A DNA stretch of 64,000 nucleotides from Aeoliella straminimaris (GCF_024054565.1 NZ_JAMXLR010000092.1:310001-374000), one strand, 5' to 3'; counted from the stretch's first letter, positions 1-9,539 are shown. Numbers and translations are program-made. The notes: generated from the letters alone by a model not told the origin.

Positions 1-1214
1 TACTCGAAGCCTGCGAAGCAACCGTGGTACAGCAGGCTTTCGGAGGCTTCGCCGCCCAGGAAGGCGTTGTCGCCCAGCTCCACTCCGTCGATGTACAACA
101 GTTGGTAACCGCCACGCAGTGCACAGCAGTTGTTCATCTTCCAAACCAGCGCCAGCGAAGTTTCCACCGTTAGCGCCATCTCGGTGCGTTCGGTCTTCAC
201 GCGATTGCCGGTGGAGTTCGACAAAACCTGCACCTGCCCGGTCTCGTCGACGTCGTCAGTGCCGGGATCGTCTTCCAAGACGGTGCGGCTGGTCAGTGTC
301 GTACGATCGACGTCCGAGCGATTAATGACATTGCAGTAAACGCCGGCGTTGGTGAAGCCTTCGATATACAGTTTCGGAGCCACACGCCACTGGTCGCGCC
401 GCATTCCAAGCTGAAAACCAATCAGGTTGTTCTTCACTTCGGTGGAATTCAGAATCGACCGGGTAATCGACGACTCGGTGACGGACAGCGGAGTGGTCTC
501 GTATTGGTTCGTACGGTCTTCGACAACTTCATCCAGGGAGAAGTAGCGAATACCCGCGTACGGCTTCCAGCTAATATCGTTCAGGGCCTGGAAGTTGATT
601 TCCATGGCGTGCATGCTGGAGTTGTAGTTCAGTGTGCGACGTTCGTCGACTTCCACGCTGATTGGCGGAATGATCACCGGCGGCAGGGTTTCCACGGGCA
701 GGACGATATTGGCGTTCCAGTCGTCTACGCCAACGTAGCCCATGACCAGTTCGAAGTTCTTGTTCTGCGGCCACCAGGCTCCCACCATCAGCCGTGCGCC
801 GACCCCGTGGTCGAAGTTCTCGTGCTGATCGACTGCGTCGAGCGTGGTGCCCATCGATGCGGCCAGTGCAGCGAGGTTGGTGGTCTCGCGGTACAGCATC
901 ACACCGTCCAGCGAAATCCGCCAGCGCGGGCCCACCAGCCAGTCGTCGCCGCAGCCTGGACCTGTGCGGAAAGGCGAACCGCCGCAGCCCCACACGTCGC
1001 AGCCGCAGGCACCGCCGGCCGCTTGTAGTTGTTGTTGATAGTCACCATTGGGATACGCAGACGAACCACCAGAGTAGTTCGGCTTAATCGTTTCGGCAAA
1101 GTACGATTCAGCCGGCGCCTCGATAGGCGTCGCTTGCGCACGGGCCGACTGCACACAGCTTGCGCTCAGCAGTCCAGCCGCCAAAATCCCCAGGAACTTA
1201 TTCCACCGAAGCAT
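1..1214 (-). CDS. BBP7-like outer-membrane beta-barrel protein, 3' end cut off by window edge
   Basis: The reading frame is open from the ATG at 1214 to the left edge (about 404 codons). It starts with an Arg/Lys-containing signal peptide (MLRWNKFLGILAAGLLSASC, then ...ARAQA), followed by a Cys/Gly-rich stretch (ACGCDVWGCGG). The body alternates aromatic and polar residues as in planctomycete BBP7-type barrels, and ends near the edge with YHGCFAGFE, a turn typical of these proteins. A strong ribosome binding site (AGGGGGGAG, 1221-1230) lies 6 bases before the ATG and fixes the start. Likely exported to the outer membrane; function unknown. The family call is by recognition; the C-terminal part is outside the window. 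Confidence 0.7.
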   Translation of the reverse strand, partial: MLRWNKFLGILAAGLLSASCVQSARAQATPIEAPAESYFAETIKPNYSGGSSAYPNGDYQQQLQAAGGACGCDVWGCGGSPFRTGPGCGDDWLVGPRWRISLDGVMLYRETTNLAALAASMGTTLDAVDQHENFDHGVGARLMVGAWWPQNKNFELVMGYVGVDDWNANIVLPVETLPPVIIPPISVEVDERRTLNYNSSMHAMEINFQALNDISWKPYAGIRYFSLDEVVEDRTNQYETTPLSVTESSITRSILNSTEVKNNLIGFQLGMRRDQWRVAPKLYIEGFTNAGVYCNVINRSDVDRTTLTSRTVLEDDPGTDDVDETGQVQVLSNSTGNRVKTERTEMALTVETSLALVWKMNNCCALRGGYQLLYIDGVELGDNAFLGGEASESLLYHGCFAGFE

Positions 1215-1433
1215 TGCAATTCTCCCCCCTACGCAGGCTGGCGTCGACCCACCTTGGTTCGAGACGCCCAACCGCAGTGCTACCACATACGCCGTTCGCG
1301 CACGTCTAGTCGCACGGTCTACGTAAAAAGAATCGGCTCTCGGCCCCTGCTTCGGACAGCACCATCGTTAGAAACTGCAAAGTTTCTCACACCCAGGCGG
1401 TGGGCATGCTAGCAATTGCCAGTGGCCAGCGCC

Positions 1434-2477
1434 TTACACTAGCGCCAGCAACGCGTCGACTTGTTCGTCGGTACCTACCGTCACGCGGATGCCTTCGGGC
1501 CAACCGGGGTAGGGCATGTAGCGGACCAGCACGCCCATTTGTTTGAGCGACTCGTACAGTTCCTTCAGGTTGCGATTGCTGTCGGTGCACCATACGAAGT
1601 TGGCTTGCGAATCGGTAACGGTGAAACCTTTGGCACGCAATTCGGTGATCATCCGCCCGCGCGTGGCGAGCACTTTCGCACGGTTGTCGGCTAGCCATGG
1701 CTGGTCGTCGATGGCCGCCGTGGCCGCGGCAATGGCTAGCATGTCGCAGTTGTAAGAGTCTTTCACCTTGGCCAGTTGCTCGATTACCTTCGGCTGCGCG
1801 ATAGCGAAGCCGAACCGGATACCCGCCAGCGCGTACGATTTGCTCAATGTGCGGGTGACAATTACCCGTTCGTTCTCCGCTACCAGGCCCAGGCAGTTTG
1901 TATCGGCGAAGTCGCCATACGCTTCGTCCACCACCAGAGGGCAGGGCATCGCGGCAGCCAAACTGGCTACCCGCTCTGCTGGCACCACCGTGCCGCTGGG
2001 GCTGTTGGGATTGGCCAGGTACGCCAGCCGCAAGCGGTCCACCGGCACTGCGAATTCATCGCCCATCGTCCAGTCGGGCGCGAAGTCCACCACATCGACA
2101 CTCGCTCCTTGAATCTCTGCCAGCGTCTTGTACAGCACGTAGCTGGGGTTCGGGTAACGCAGCACGTCTCCTTCGCCCACAAATGTGCGCGTCAGGATCG
2201 TGAGAATGTCGTCGCTACCGTTGCCGCACAGTATCCATTCGGGCGTGATTTCCGGCAGATCGCTCCGCAGCACCTCGGCCGCCCGTTCGCGAAACGCCGT
2301 GGCGACTGGGTCGGGATACTTCTGCAGACTGCCGGCCGCGGCCTGCTCGATGGCGGCCACCACTCGTGGTGACGGCGGGTAGGCGTTTTCGTTGGTGTTG
2401 AGCTTGATGACCTTCTCCCGCCGGGGCTGCTCGCCCGGGGTGTATCCGGTCATCTGCTGGATCGCTTCACGAAACAT
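1434..2477 (-). CDS. hisC: Histidinol-phosphate aminotransferase
   Basis: A 347-residue class I/II PLP aminotransferase. It converts imidazole-acetol phosphate and glutamate to histidinol phosphate in histidine biosynthesis, in the cytoplasm. It carries the N-terminal LNTNENAYPPSP substrate motif (residues 26-37), GNGSDD for cofactor phosphate binding (85-90), NPNSPSG (157-163), DEAY (184-187) and the Schiff-base lysine in TLSKSYALAGIRFG (Lys213). The length is typical for HisC. No other his gene is nearby, so it is a scattered biosynthetic gene. Aromatic aminotransferase activity by a HisC-like protein is a possible alternative. Confidence 0.93.
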   Translation of the reverse strand: MFREAIQQMTGYTPGEQPRREKVIKLNTNENAYPPSPRVVAAIEQAAAGSLQKYPDPVATAFRERAAEVLRSDLPEITPEWILCGNGSDDILTILTRTFVGEGDVLRYPNPSYVLYKTLAEIQGASVDVVDFAPDWTMGDEFAVPVDRLRLAYLANPNSPSGTVVPAERVASLAAAMPCPLVVDEAYGDFADTNCLGLVAENERVIVTRTLSKSYALAGIRFGFAIAQPKVIEQLAKVKDSYNCDMLAIAAATAAIDDQPWLADNRAKVLATRGRMITELRAKGFTVTDSQANFVWCTDSNRNLKELYESLKQMGVLVRYMPYPGWPEGIRVTVGTDEQVDALLALV

Positions 2478-3127
2478 GGTTTGACTATCTCAATGCTCTG
2501 CTGCCAATGAACGGATTGCGAATCGTACGATGGACGGCCGGGCCGACCACCATTACGACAACTCTGTAGCCAGTGAGGTTCCTAGTTGACTCCATACTTC
2601 TCGAGCTCACAAGGCAAGCCAGCGGCGGTTCTGGCGGCCTGTCAGTTGTTCCCCACCTCCCAGGATTGTTCTCCACTTGTGCAGATGCCGATTTATGGGC
2701 CCAAAACTCCTTCGGTTTTGTCCCCCACCGCCTTGGAAAGTGCCTTTTTTCTTGGTGTTATTTGATGTCCCCGGGTCCAAAACACCGTGCGTTGTTCCCC
2801 GCATGTGGGGCCCGTGGGCCCAAAACCCATGGTGGCAATACTCGGCGGTTGCGAGCCCACTGTCGGCGAGCCGAAGGCCCGTGCGACCCGGCTCGCCACC
2901 ACGCGGAGTGCGACGGCTTCGGGCGCTGTCGTCTGCCGACTGCGAACTCCGTATTGTCCCGTACCCGGTGTAAGATTCCTACCGGCTCGCACCAAGAAAA
3001 CGGCGATTGGCCACGGTGCATCATAGCCAGCTCACAGACGGACTCGCGGGTAGGTGGAATGCCCACCTGGACGTCTGGATTCTTGTGAATCCGGCGCTCA
3101 GCCCACGACTGCGACCGACGCCGCGCT
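2478..3127. other. 650-bp spacer without a credible gene, containing repeated short motifs
   Basis: No open frame here resembles a protein. GGGYCCAAAAC occurs three times (2697-2707, 2773-2783, 2816-2826). TTGTTCYCCAC occurs at 2646-2656 and 2666-2676, exactly 20 bases apart, with variants at 2716-2728 and 2792-2802. CAAAAC and GTTTTG around 2702-2720 can form a small hairpin, and GGCGAGCCG/CGGCTCGCC (2865-2873 and 2889-2897) forms a 9-bp stem with a 15-base loop. That stem lies downstream of the M56-WD40 gene on the minus strand but has no T-run, so a terminator role is unproven. Confidence 0.5.
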
Positions 3128-6100
3128 TCATGGCAGATCCCACACCGTTACCGAGCCGTCCGAGAATCCAGCAGTCAGTTGGCCACCATCCGAAGAGAAC
3201 CGCAGTACATGGGCGCGGCAGCCGGGCTCGAGGAACTCGGCGATCTGTTGGCCGCTTTGGGTATCGTACAGCAGCACTTTGTCGCTGCCGGGATCGCCCG
3301 TGTAGTTCAAATCGGCGGTGGCGAAGCGGCTGGCGTCGGGCGCGATCGTCAGTTTGCAGCCATGGTCGTGTGGGTGGCGGATGGTTTGGCGGAGCTTGCC
3401 AGTGGCGATGTCCCAGATGCGGACCGACTCGGCCGAGTTGGTCACGAGCGTCGAACCATCGGCCGCAAGTGCGGCTTCCCAGACGTGGATCGGCTGGCGT
3501 TTTTCTTCGCCAGGCTGCGGTGCGTCGCGCCAGTCGGCCACAAAGTTCTTCTGTAGCTCTCCGGTAGCAGCATCGAGAACCAGCGTGTCACCATCGCCAT
3601 TGGCAACCAGCAGTTGGGAGCCATCCGCGGTAAACTCCATGGCCACCAGCGACCACAAACCGTGTTCTCCGCCGGTCTGGGGTGGATAGGTGTACTGCAC
3701 CTTGCCACTCTCCAGGTCGATTGCATGTAACCTGGTGTCACCCAGGCTGCCATTGGAAGTATATACAATGAGCGTTCTGCCATCGGGCGACAGGGCACCC
3801 CTCTCGATCTCGGTGTCGATAATCACTTCGCGAACAAGCTGACCCGTCGCCACGTCCAGCAACACGATTACGCCTTCGTTGAACGTCCTCGGATCATTTC
3901 GCCGGCCAGCAACCACCAACTGCTTGCCATCGGATGTGCAGCCGATGAACGACGGACGAGACTTCCAACCGTCGCGACTTGGCACCGGGGCCAGAAGCTG
4001 CTGCCATATCGGTGAGCCATCGACGGTGTTCCACAAACGAACGTAGCCATCGGCGTGCCCCGTAGTGAGAAGCTGGTGGTTGGGAGAGAGGGCGATCGAT
4101 ACCAGCGAGCCAACGGGAGTAGCATCCGTGTGCATCAGCCGCTTCCCCGACTCGACATCGAAGCAGGCCACCGAGTTGTCCATTGGCATGTAGACACGTT
4201 TGCCATTGGGCGAGAAGTGAGGCGACTGGCACCACTCGCCCGGCAGGGCAAAAGAGTGGAGCGACTTGCCCGTCGCGGCGTCGAGAATCTGCAAACGAGA
4301 GAACTCGGCCAGCGCAACCTTGGTACCATCGGGCGAAAGATCGGCGTGCCCGAAGCTGTACCAGTCCTTCGACTTCAGCGTTCTCTGTTCGTCGCCCGAT
4401 TCAATGTCCCAGAAGCGAACTTCCGCGAGCGGGACGCTCGAGGAACTGGTCGTGACTTGGGCATCCGATTTCGGCACTGTCCGCTGACCAGCAGACATCA
4501 ACGATTTGCCGTCCGGCGCAACGCACAGATTGACCAGCACCGGATTGTAGCTGCCGGCCGGGTCGTGTGCATTTCGGATGTGGTTGATCAAAAGCCCATT
4601 GTCCAACCGCCACATGAAGATGTCGCCCGAACTTCCTGCGCCAGCCATCAGCATCGACTCGTCGGGCGTGAACGCAATGCACCGCGCGCCGCCTGTGCCA
4701 CCGATTCTGTCGCCACCAGAGGTGTATTGCCCACCAGTGGCGAAGGTTCGTCCTGCCGAAGCGGGCTCTTCCCGTCCGCGGACATGCACGACGCCGTCGT
4801 CTCCGGCGGTGGCGAATTGCGTGCCGGTCGTACTGTAGGCGACATCTCGTACCTCGCCGCTGTGCAGTTGCTCGCGAAACACCAGCCGATGCTCGGACAG
4901 GTTCCAAATCGCGACGTAGCCATGCAACTCGCCCCACAATAGCTCTGTGCCATCGGGCGAGAAGGTGATGGAGCTAATCCACCCTTTGGCATCGTCCGGC
5001 AGGCGAATCTCTTTGGTCAACTGGAGCGTCTCGGCGTCGATTAACCAACAGGTGGGAGACACGCGGTTGGGAGCGATCGCGACCAGTTGGTCGCCCTGCG
5101 GAGAAACTGCTATTCCATCAACATGCCCGGCAATGCGGAACTGATCGACTGCCAATCGCAATGCCACGTCGCCCCGCGCGTCATCGTCCGGTGGTTGGGC
5201 AACGCTTACCGATACCGACATAGCGGCCATCGTCACAAACAATAGGCCGATCGCCACAAGGCTACGCATGGGTGAGCTTTCGACGGGTTCGGTTAGCAGC
5301 CGACGCACTCGCTGGACCACCGACCGATTGCCGGCCCCCGTGGCGAGTAGCGGTTGCTGGACTTCGCGCGAAGCGATCGCCACGAGTGCTTCGCCCAGCG
5401 AAGTGGCGTTGTTGCTAGCGACGGATGCGTCGCAGGCAAACTCCAACTGCGCCTCGAGCCGATGAACCGCCCACCACGCCAGGGGATTGAACCAATGCAC
5501 CAGCGCCACCAGCCGCGCGGCCAGCGAACGCCAGATGTCGCCCCGCTGGTAGTGGGCCAACTCGTGCTGCAGCACCGCGCGACGTTGGTCGCCGGTGAGT
5601 TGTTGCCACCGACCCAGAGGCACCACCAGTCGATAGCCGGCCGGAGTCCAGCAAAGCGCGGGTCCCAGTTGCCGGGAGACCACCAACGGTATGGCACGCT
5701 GGCACTCGGCGGCGGCCAGAACCTGGCGCCACTCAGTGCCCCATTCCGCGCATGGCGTGGCGCATCGTTGCAGCTTGTGGACGAATGACCGGTATCGCAA
5801 GTATCCACGGGCAACCACGATCACCAGGCCGATCAACCACATTCGCAGAAATACATTTTGCCAGGAAGCCGCGGTTTGTCGAAGGTCCGCCGGGCGAATT
5901 TCACGTGCCGCAATAGCGCCGCCGCGAGGCGCTGCAGCATCGACGTCCTTGTTGGGCGACGCTGCGGCGCGGCCATCCCCGCCTTCGCGAGCGGGGCTAT
6001 CGGGTGGTAGCGATGCGCTACTGCGGGCTGGTTCGCGCTGCGCTGGCCACCAGTTGTGCGGCACTTGAATCGGCAGCGGCGCGAAAAGCAACCCTTGGAT

Positions 6101-6247
6101 GAGGACCAGGGTCCAGGCGAGCTGCTCCGCGCGGGGCGATCGCAAGCGGAACATGCGACTGGCGACAGCCACCAGCACCGCCGAGCAACTGAGAACGCAT
6201 GTGGTGCGGAGCAGGGCCTCGGCCAACCAGTCAGGCAGCAGTGTCAT
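3128..6247 (-). CDS. BlaR1-like M56 peptidase fused to a WD40 beta-propeller region
   Basis: A 1039-residue protein. The first ~325 residues are an M56/BlaR1-type membrane metallopeptidase: membrane segments near 12-30, 42-60 and 133-150, and the zinc motif HELAHYQRGD with HELAH at 228-232. A further membrane segment lies at about 327-350, followed by an extracytoplasmic region of roughly 690 residues built of WD40-type repeats (SPDGTELLWG, SPDGTKVALAEFS, SPNHQLLTTGHADGYVRLWN, ending DGSVTVWDLP). It overlaps the upstream repressor gene by 4 bases. In BlaR1 families the peptidase receives a signal and leads to loss of BlaI repression; here the penicillin-binding sensor is replaced by a propeller. 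The ligand is unknown. Confidence 0.88.
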   Translation of the reverse strand: MTLLPDWLAEALLRTTCVLSCSAVLVAVASRMFRLRSPRAEQLAWTLVLIQGLLFAPLPIQVPHNWWPAQREPARSSASLPPDSPAREGGDGRAAASPNKDVDAAAPRGGAIAAREIRPADLRQTAASWQNVFLRMWLIGLVIVVARGYLRYRSFVHKLQRCATPCAEWGTEWRQVLAAAECQRAIPLVVSRQLGPALCWTPAGYRLVVPLGRWQQLTGDQRRAVLQHELAHYQRGDIWRSLAARLVALVHWFNPLAWWAVHRLEAQLEFACDASVASNNATSLGEALVAIASREVQQPLLATGAGNRSVVQRVRRLLTEPVESSPMRSLVAIGLLFVTMAAMSVSVSVAQPPDDDARGDVALRLAVDQFRIAGHVDGIAVSPQGDQLVAIAPNRVSPTCWLIDAETLQLTKEIRLPDDAKGWISSITFSPDGTELLWGELHGYVAIWNLSEHRLVFREQLHSGEVRDVAYSTTGTQFATAGDDGVVHVRGREEPASAGRTFATGGQYTSGGDRIGGTGGARCIAFTPDESMLMAGAGSSGDIFMWRLDNGLLINHIRNAHDPAGSYNPVLVNLCVAPDGKSLMSAGQRTVPKSDAQVTTSSSSVPLAEVRFWDIESGDEQRTLKSKDWYSFGHADLSPDGTKVALAEFSRLQILDAATGKSLHSFALPGEWCQSPHFSPNGKRVYMPMDNSVACFDVESGKRLMHTDATPVGSLVSIALSPNHQLLTTGHADGYVRLWNTVDGSPIWQQLLAPVPSRDGWKSRPSFIGCTSDGKQLVVAGRRNDPRTFNEGVIVLLDVATGQLVREVIIDTEIERGALSPDGRTLIVYTSNGSLGDTRLHAIDLESGKVQYTYPPQTGGEHGLWSLVAMEFTADGSQLLVANGDGDTLVLDAATGELQKNFVADWRDAPQPGEEKRQPIHVWEAALAADGSTLVTNSAESVRIWDIATGKLRQTIRHPHDHGCKLTIAPDASRFATADLNYTGDPGSDKVLLYDTQSGQQIAEFLEPGCRAHVLRFSSDGGQLTAGFSDGSVTVWDLP

Positions 6248-6657
6248 CGCTTGCTCCTTTTCTTCTTGGAAGCAGTGGTTTTTGCCTTGGCGTCTTCCAG
6301 CAACTGTTGCAGTTCGTCGATTTGGTCGTCGGTCAGTTCATGCTGGTCGACCAGTTTGGCCACCAGCGGAATGACCTGCCCGCCGGTCAGCGTGGAGAGT
6401 AGCTCCTGCACCCGCCCCCGTGTGACCCGGTCCCGCGTCACCGCGGCGGAGTAAACCGCGGGCCGCTGGTCGGAGCGTCGCACCAGCTGTTTCTCGACCA
6501 TCCGGTTCAGATGGGTCTGTACGGTGGGATAGGCAATTTCGCGGCCGTACTCGCCGATGTGCTCGTGCGCCTGCCGCAGCGTGAGCGGCCCTTCCTCCCA
6601 CAGCATGCTGAGGAATTGCATTTCGCCAGCGGTAACTTGTATTTCGCGGTTGGGCAT
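6244..6657 (-). CDS. BlaI/MecI/CopY-family transcriptional repressor
   Basis: A 137-residue winged-helix repressor. The start at 6657 (MPNREIQVTAGE) was chosen over a longer frame reaching 6792, because family homology begins there and a GGAG lies 8 bases upstream. The winged-helix part contains EMQFLSMLWEEGPLTLRQ and AYPTVQTHLNRMVEKQLV; the C-terminal half (DELTDDQIDELQQLLEDAK-like) is the dimerisation region, with a basic tail ending KKKRSKR. Its stop overlaps the start of the M56-WD40 gene (ATGA), so the two are translationally coupled as a repressor/sensor-protease pair. Likely autoregulated through the dyad upstream. Confidence 0.9.
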   Translation of the reverse strand: MPNREIQVTAGEMQFLSMLWEEGPLTLRQAHEHIGEYGREIAYPTVQTHLNRMVEKQLVRRSDQRPAVYSAAVTRDRVTRGRVQELLSTLTGGQVIPLVAKLVDQHELTDDQIDELQQLLEDAKAKTTASKKKRSKR

Positions 6658-6684
6658 GGCAGGGGCTCCATCGTTTATTTCGCG

Positions 6685-6721
6685 TGTAATAAACTTTTTA
6701 TTGCATTTGTAATAAAATGCA
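6685..6721. promoter_or_regulatory. Operator-like dyads upstream of the first blaI
   Basis: An AT-rich island 28-64 bases upstream of the repressor start, in otherwise GC-rich DNA. TGCATTT (6702-6708) and AAATGCA (6715-6721) form a perfect 7-bp dyad with a 6-base centre. Overlapping it, TTATTGCA/TGTAATAA (6698-6715) is a near-perfect 8-bp dyad, and TGTAATAA recurs at 6685-6692, 23 bases away. The position fits autorepression by the BlaI-type protein, and the island also lies ahead of the divergent small membrane gene. The binding protein is inferred from context. Confidence 0.5.
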
Positions 6722-6865
6722 AGACGAAACTCGACAGGTTTCCGCAAAAAACTGCCATTGGGGTTCACGCACCCGCGGCCCCACTGCAACAACTGGCCAC
6801 TCGCAAGGTAGAATTGGTCTATTGCCTTTTATCTTTCGCAACGGACCATCATAACGAGCAGCAGC

Positions 6866-7063
6866 ATGGGCCCCCTGATTGGACTTTGGCGTGACACCTG
6901 GTGGGTATGGCTGGTGTTTCTGGCCATTGTCGTGGTACTGGGCATCCTGGTGACGCCGTACTATATGGTGTTTTTGCCAGTGCTGCCGGGCGTGTTCGCG
7001 TACTTTGCCTTCAATCGCTACGACAGCGATGGCAACGAGAAGCCGGACGTCGATCGCCACTAG
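6866..7063 (+). CDS. Small two-helix membrane protein, unknown function
   Basis: A 65-residue protein with two closely spaced hydrophobic segments (WWVWLVFLAIVVVLGILV and YYMVFLPVLPGVFAYFAF) and a short charged C-terminus (NRYDSDGNEKPDVDRH). It begins MGPLIGLWRDTWW. It is transcribed divergently from the BlaI/M56-WD40 pair and may share its control region. I recognise no function. The hydrophobic pattern and charged tail suggest a real small protein rather than a random frame; no strong ribosome binding site is visible. Confidence 0.6.
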   Translation: MGPLIGLWRDTWWVWLVFLAIVVVLGILVTPYYMVFLPVLPGVFAYFAFNRYDSDGNEKPDVDRH

Positions 7064-7115
7064 AACAGGCGACCGGACCGAGACAATTGGAATGGACCTG
7101 CCTTCAGCATCCGGT

Positions 7116-9539
7116 TTAGTCGCTCTGCCCGATCTCCAGCAGCACCGCTTCGCGCGGGGGCAGCGTTAGCTCGAATTGCCGGGGTCCTGCGAGCGTGCCC
7201 AGCGGCTTGACGTCGTCCATCGTCACCAGGCGAACTTCGTAAGTGCCAGATGGCAGGCCGTAATGCTCTGGATCGATTTCGAGCTTTACCGGCCCCGTCG
7301 GCTCGGCGGGAATGCTAACGAGAAAGATACCCAGTTGCTTGTTGCCAAAGGTGTAGGCGGAGGAAACGACGCTTGGCACTTCAAGCGTCGACTGGGTGGC
7401 TGGGGGGGCCCCGATGGCCAACACGTCGGCCACCCAGCGTTCGGGCGAGAGTTTGCCCTTCTCGCTGTCGGCCGAGGCTTCCTGCTTTTCTTGCTCGGCT
7501 AGTTGGAGGGCCTCGGCCGCTTTCTGCAGGTCGCCAGAGAAACGCAACTCGCGAAACCAGCCTCCCTCGGCCAGGCCATGATCGATTTGCACCGTCGCAC
7601 TTTCGATGGCTGGGGGGCGCTGCATGCGGCCGTAGCACAGGTAGTCTTTGGCGAACTGTGTTCGCGCGGTCGTGAGGCTTTGCAGATAGCGAACTCGGTC
7701 GGCCGAGGGCTCGATGTCGTCGGGCAGGGCGTGCGTGGCGAACAGCCCGCCCCAGGCGATGGATCTCGCCTCGGCCCAGGTGTGATAGTCCTGCCCTGCG
7801 GTGAAACGCCACGGATCGACGCCGTACACTCCTTGGATCGGCACCCCCTGATACTCGTGGTACACGTACGCGAATAGCGGTACGGCCTCCATCTGCCCGT
7901 CGGGCAGCCAGGTGAGATGGCGAGTGTAAGCGGCCAGTTCCATCTCGGTCGCCAGACCGGCGTTGCGCGGGTAGTACATGTCCATGCAGCCGACGAACGG
8001 CTCGCTGATGCACTCGGTGCCGATGGGAACGTACTGCCCCTTCGCTTGAGTGGCGGCCTGCTGGCTATCGCGCACCAAACGGACCTGGGCGTCGGTCATG
8101 CCGCGGCCTGCGCCGGGCGGATGGTCGTGGTGCGGTGCATAGCAATGCGTGGGAATGCCGGCACACGGACCGATGTCGTAGTACAGGCAATCGGCATCGC
8201 AACCAATCTGGTTGTCGCCAATCCAAATCTGCGTGTGCCGCAGCGGCCCCTCACCCACCAGGTCGACACCCGACTCGACGAAGACGTCTCGCCACTGGGG
8301 TTGCGCGGCGCACATGATGCGCCACTCGGGCGAGATCGAAAAGCCGGGCGGCGCCACGGCGTCGGCCTTATGGTCGTCGAAGGTCTTGCTGCCCTGCAGG
8401 CAAAGGTACGGAAAGTAGAACGGGCCGAAGCGATCGCCCCCGCGGCGTGCTTCCTCGAAGCTGGCCTCATGCTGCCACCACAAATCGAGATGCAAGAGCG
8501 GCGCGGCGAACGCTTCGCGGGTTCGCTTCACCGATGTTTCGATGTCCTGACGGAACAACCACCACATGCCGACCGCGCCAACCTGTTCGGTGAGCCAGCG
8601 AGCCGAGTCGTCCTTGGCGAGCCGCTCGAGCCGGGTGCCGCGCGCACACCATGGTTGCTGGGTGGCCCAGTCGCGATAGCGATCGGCGGCAGCATACCAG
8701 GAGCCCTCGTTGAGCGCCGCCACCACGACGGGATAATCGAGTTCGAGACTCTTGCCCGACCGAGCGTCCCAGTTCCAATGGGCGATTTCGCAGCTTAGCG
8801 AATTGGCGTCGTGCTTAAAAAAATTGAGGTCTTTGTCGGTCGAGCGACCATCGTGTGTGGCGATGTAGAAGCCGCCCCGGTCCTTCGTGTAGTAGGACAT
8901 GAGTTGCAGGGCCGAGCCGTGGTAGCCGTTTGGGTATCGCGACACGGCCGGGCCACGCTCGAATGGAATGTTCGTGCCGGTGCGGAATAGCTCGAGGGGA
9001 TTGCGATATACCAGCCCCATGGCTGTGGAATGCAGCAGGCGATCTTGCAGGCCGTCATCGGATAACGAGCCGATGCCTTGCAGGGCAGGATAGCGGACAC
9101 CCAGGATGGTCTCGTCACCCGTGTTGCTGGCCGCGCAGGTAAACTCCACCTGGTCGGCATCGGCCGCCAGCGTTACGCGGCCCACCACCGTAATGTCGTA
9201 AGGCGTTTGCCAGGTGAGTACGACGGTCTCAGGCTGCTGCGCGTCGCGGGTGAGCGCGAACGACTCGAAATCGGAGACCAGCCGCAGCGGGCTCAGCAGC
9301 ATCGCCCAGGGGGTTCGCTGCTCGGGCAGTTGCGAAATGAGCTCCAACTGCTGCTGTTTGTGGAACAACCGCACAACCGCACCATCCGACTCGGCGATCT
9401 CGACCAGCAGGTAGTCGTTTTCCAGTCGGCAGGTCGACTCCGCGGCTAAGCTGCTGCCGTAGCAGCACGCTATCGTCCATATCATCCAGCAGTCCAGGCC
9501 CAGCCGATACCGACCTCGAACGGCTCGCAGTACATTCAT
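7116..9539 (-). CDS. Secreted glycosidase-like protein (DUF6259-like), function unproven
   Basis: An 807-residue protein with an N-terminal hydrophobic export signal (CWMIWTIACCYGSSLAAE). Residues from about 35 to 260 form a beta-rich domain with phrases common in sugar-active enzymes (NPLELFRTGTNIPFERG, GGFYIATHDG). A central region has TIM-barrel-like features (APLLHLDLWWQHEASFEE, YYDIGPCAGIP, GTECISEP), and the C-terminus is beta-sandwich-like. This fits the DUF6259 group distantly related to glycoside hydrolases; I recall this from sequence style and cannot confirm it. Probably acts on a polysaccharide outside the cytoplasm. No carbohydrate transporter or sulfatase is adjacent. Confidence 0.6.
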   Translation of the reverse strand: MNVLRAVRGRYRLGLDCWMIWTIACCYGSSLAAESTCRLENDYLLVEIAESDGAVVRLFHKQQQLELISQLPEQRTPWAMLLSPLRLVSDFESFALTRDAQQPETVVLTWQTPYDITVVGRVTLAADADQVEFTCAASNTGDETILGVRYPALQGIGSLSDDGLQDRLLHSTAMGLVYRNPLELFRTGTNIPFERGPAVSRYPNGYHGSALQLMSYYTKDRGGFYIATHDGRSTDKDLNFFKHDANSLSCEIAHWNWDARSGKSLELDYPVVVAALNEGSWYAAADRYRDWATQQPWCARGTRLERLAKDDSARWLTEQVGAVGMWWLFRQDIETSVKRTREAFAAPLLHLDLWWQHEASFEEARRGGDRFGPFYFPYLCLQGSKTFDDHKADAVAPPGFSISPEWRIMCAAQPQWRDVFVESGVDLVGEGPLRHTQIWIGDNQIGCDADCLYYDIGPCAGIPTHCYAPHHDHPPGAGRGMTDAQVRLVRDSQQAATQAKGQYVPIGTECISEPFVGCMDMYYPRNAGLATEMELAAYTRHLTWLPDGQMEAVPLFAYVYHEYQGVPIQGVYGVDPWRFTAGQDYHTWAEARSIAWGGLFATHALPDDIEPSADRVRYLQSLTTARTQFAKDYLCYGRMQRPPAIESATVQIDHGLAEGGWFRELRFSGDLQKAAEALQLAEQEKQEASADSEKGKLSPERWVADVLAIGAPPATQSTLEVPSVVSSAYTFGNKQLGIFLVSIPAEPTGPVKLEIDPEHYGLPSGTYEVRLVTMDDVKPLGTLAGPRQFELTLPPREAVLLEIGQSD

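Noticed and set aside
2573..3088. 171-codon plus-strand frame in the 2.5-3.1 kb spacer
   Set aside because: The sequence consists of the repeated short motifs read as codons, with no protein-like features.
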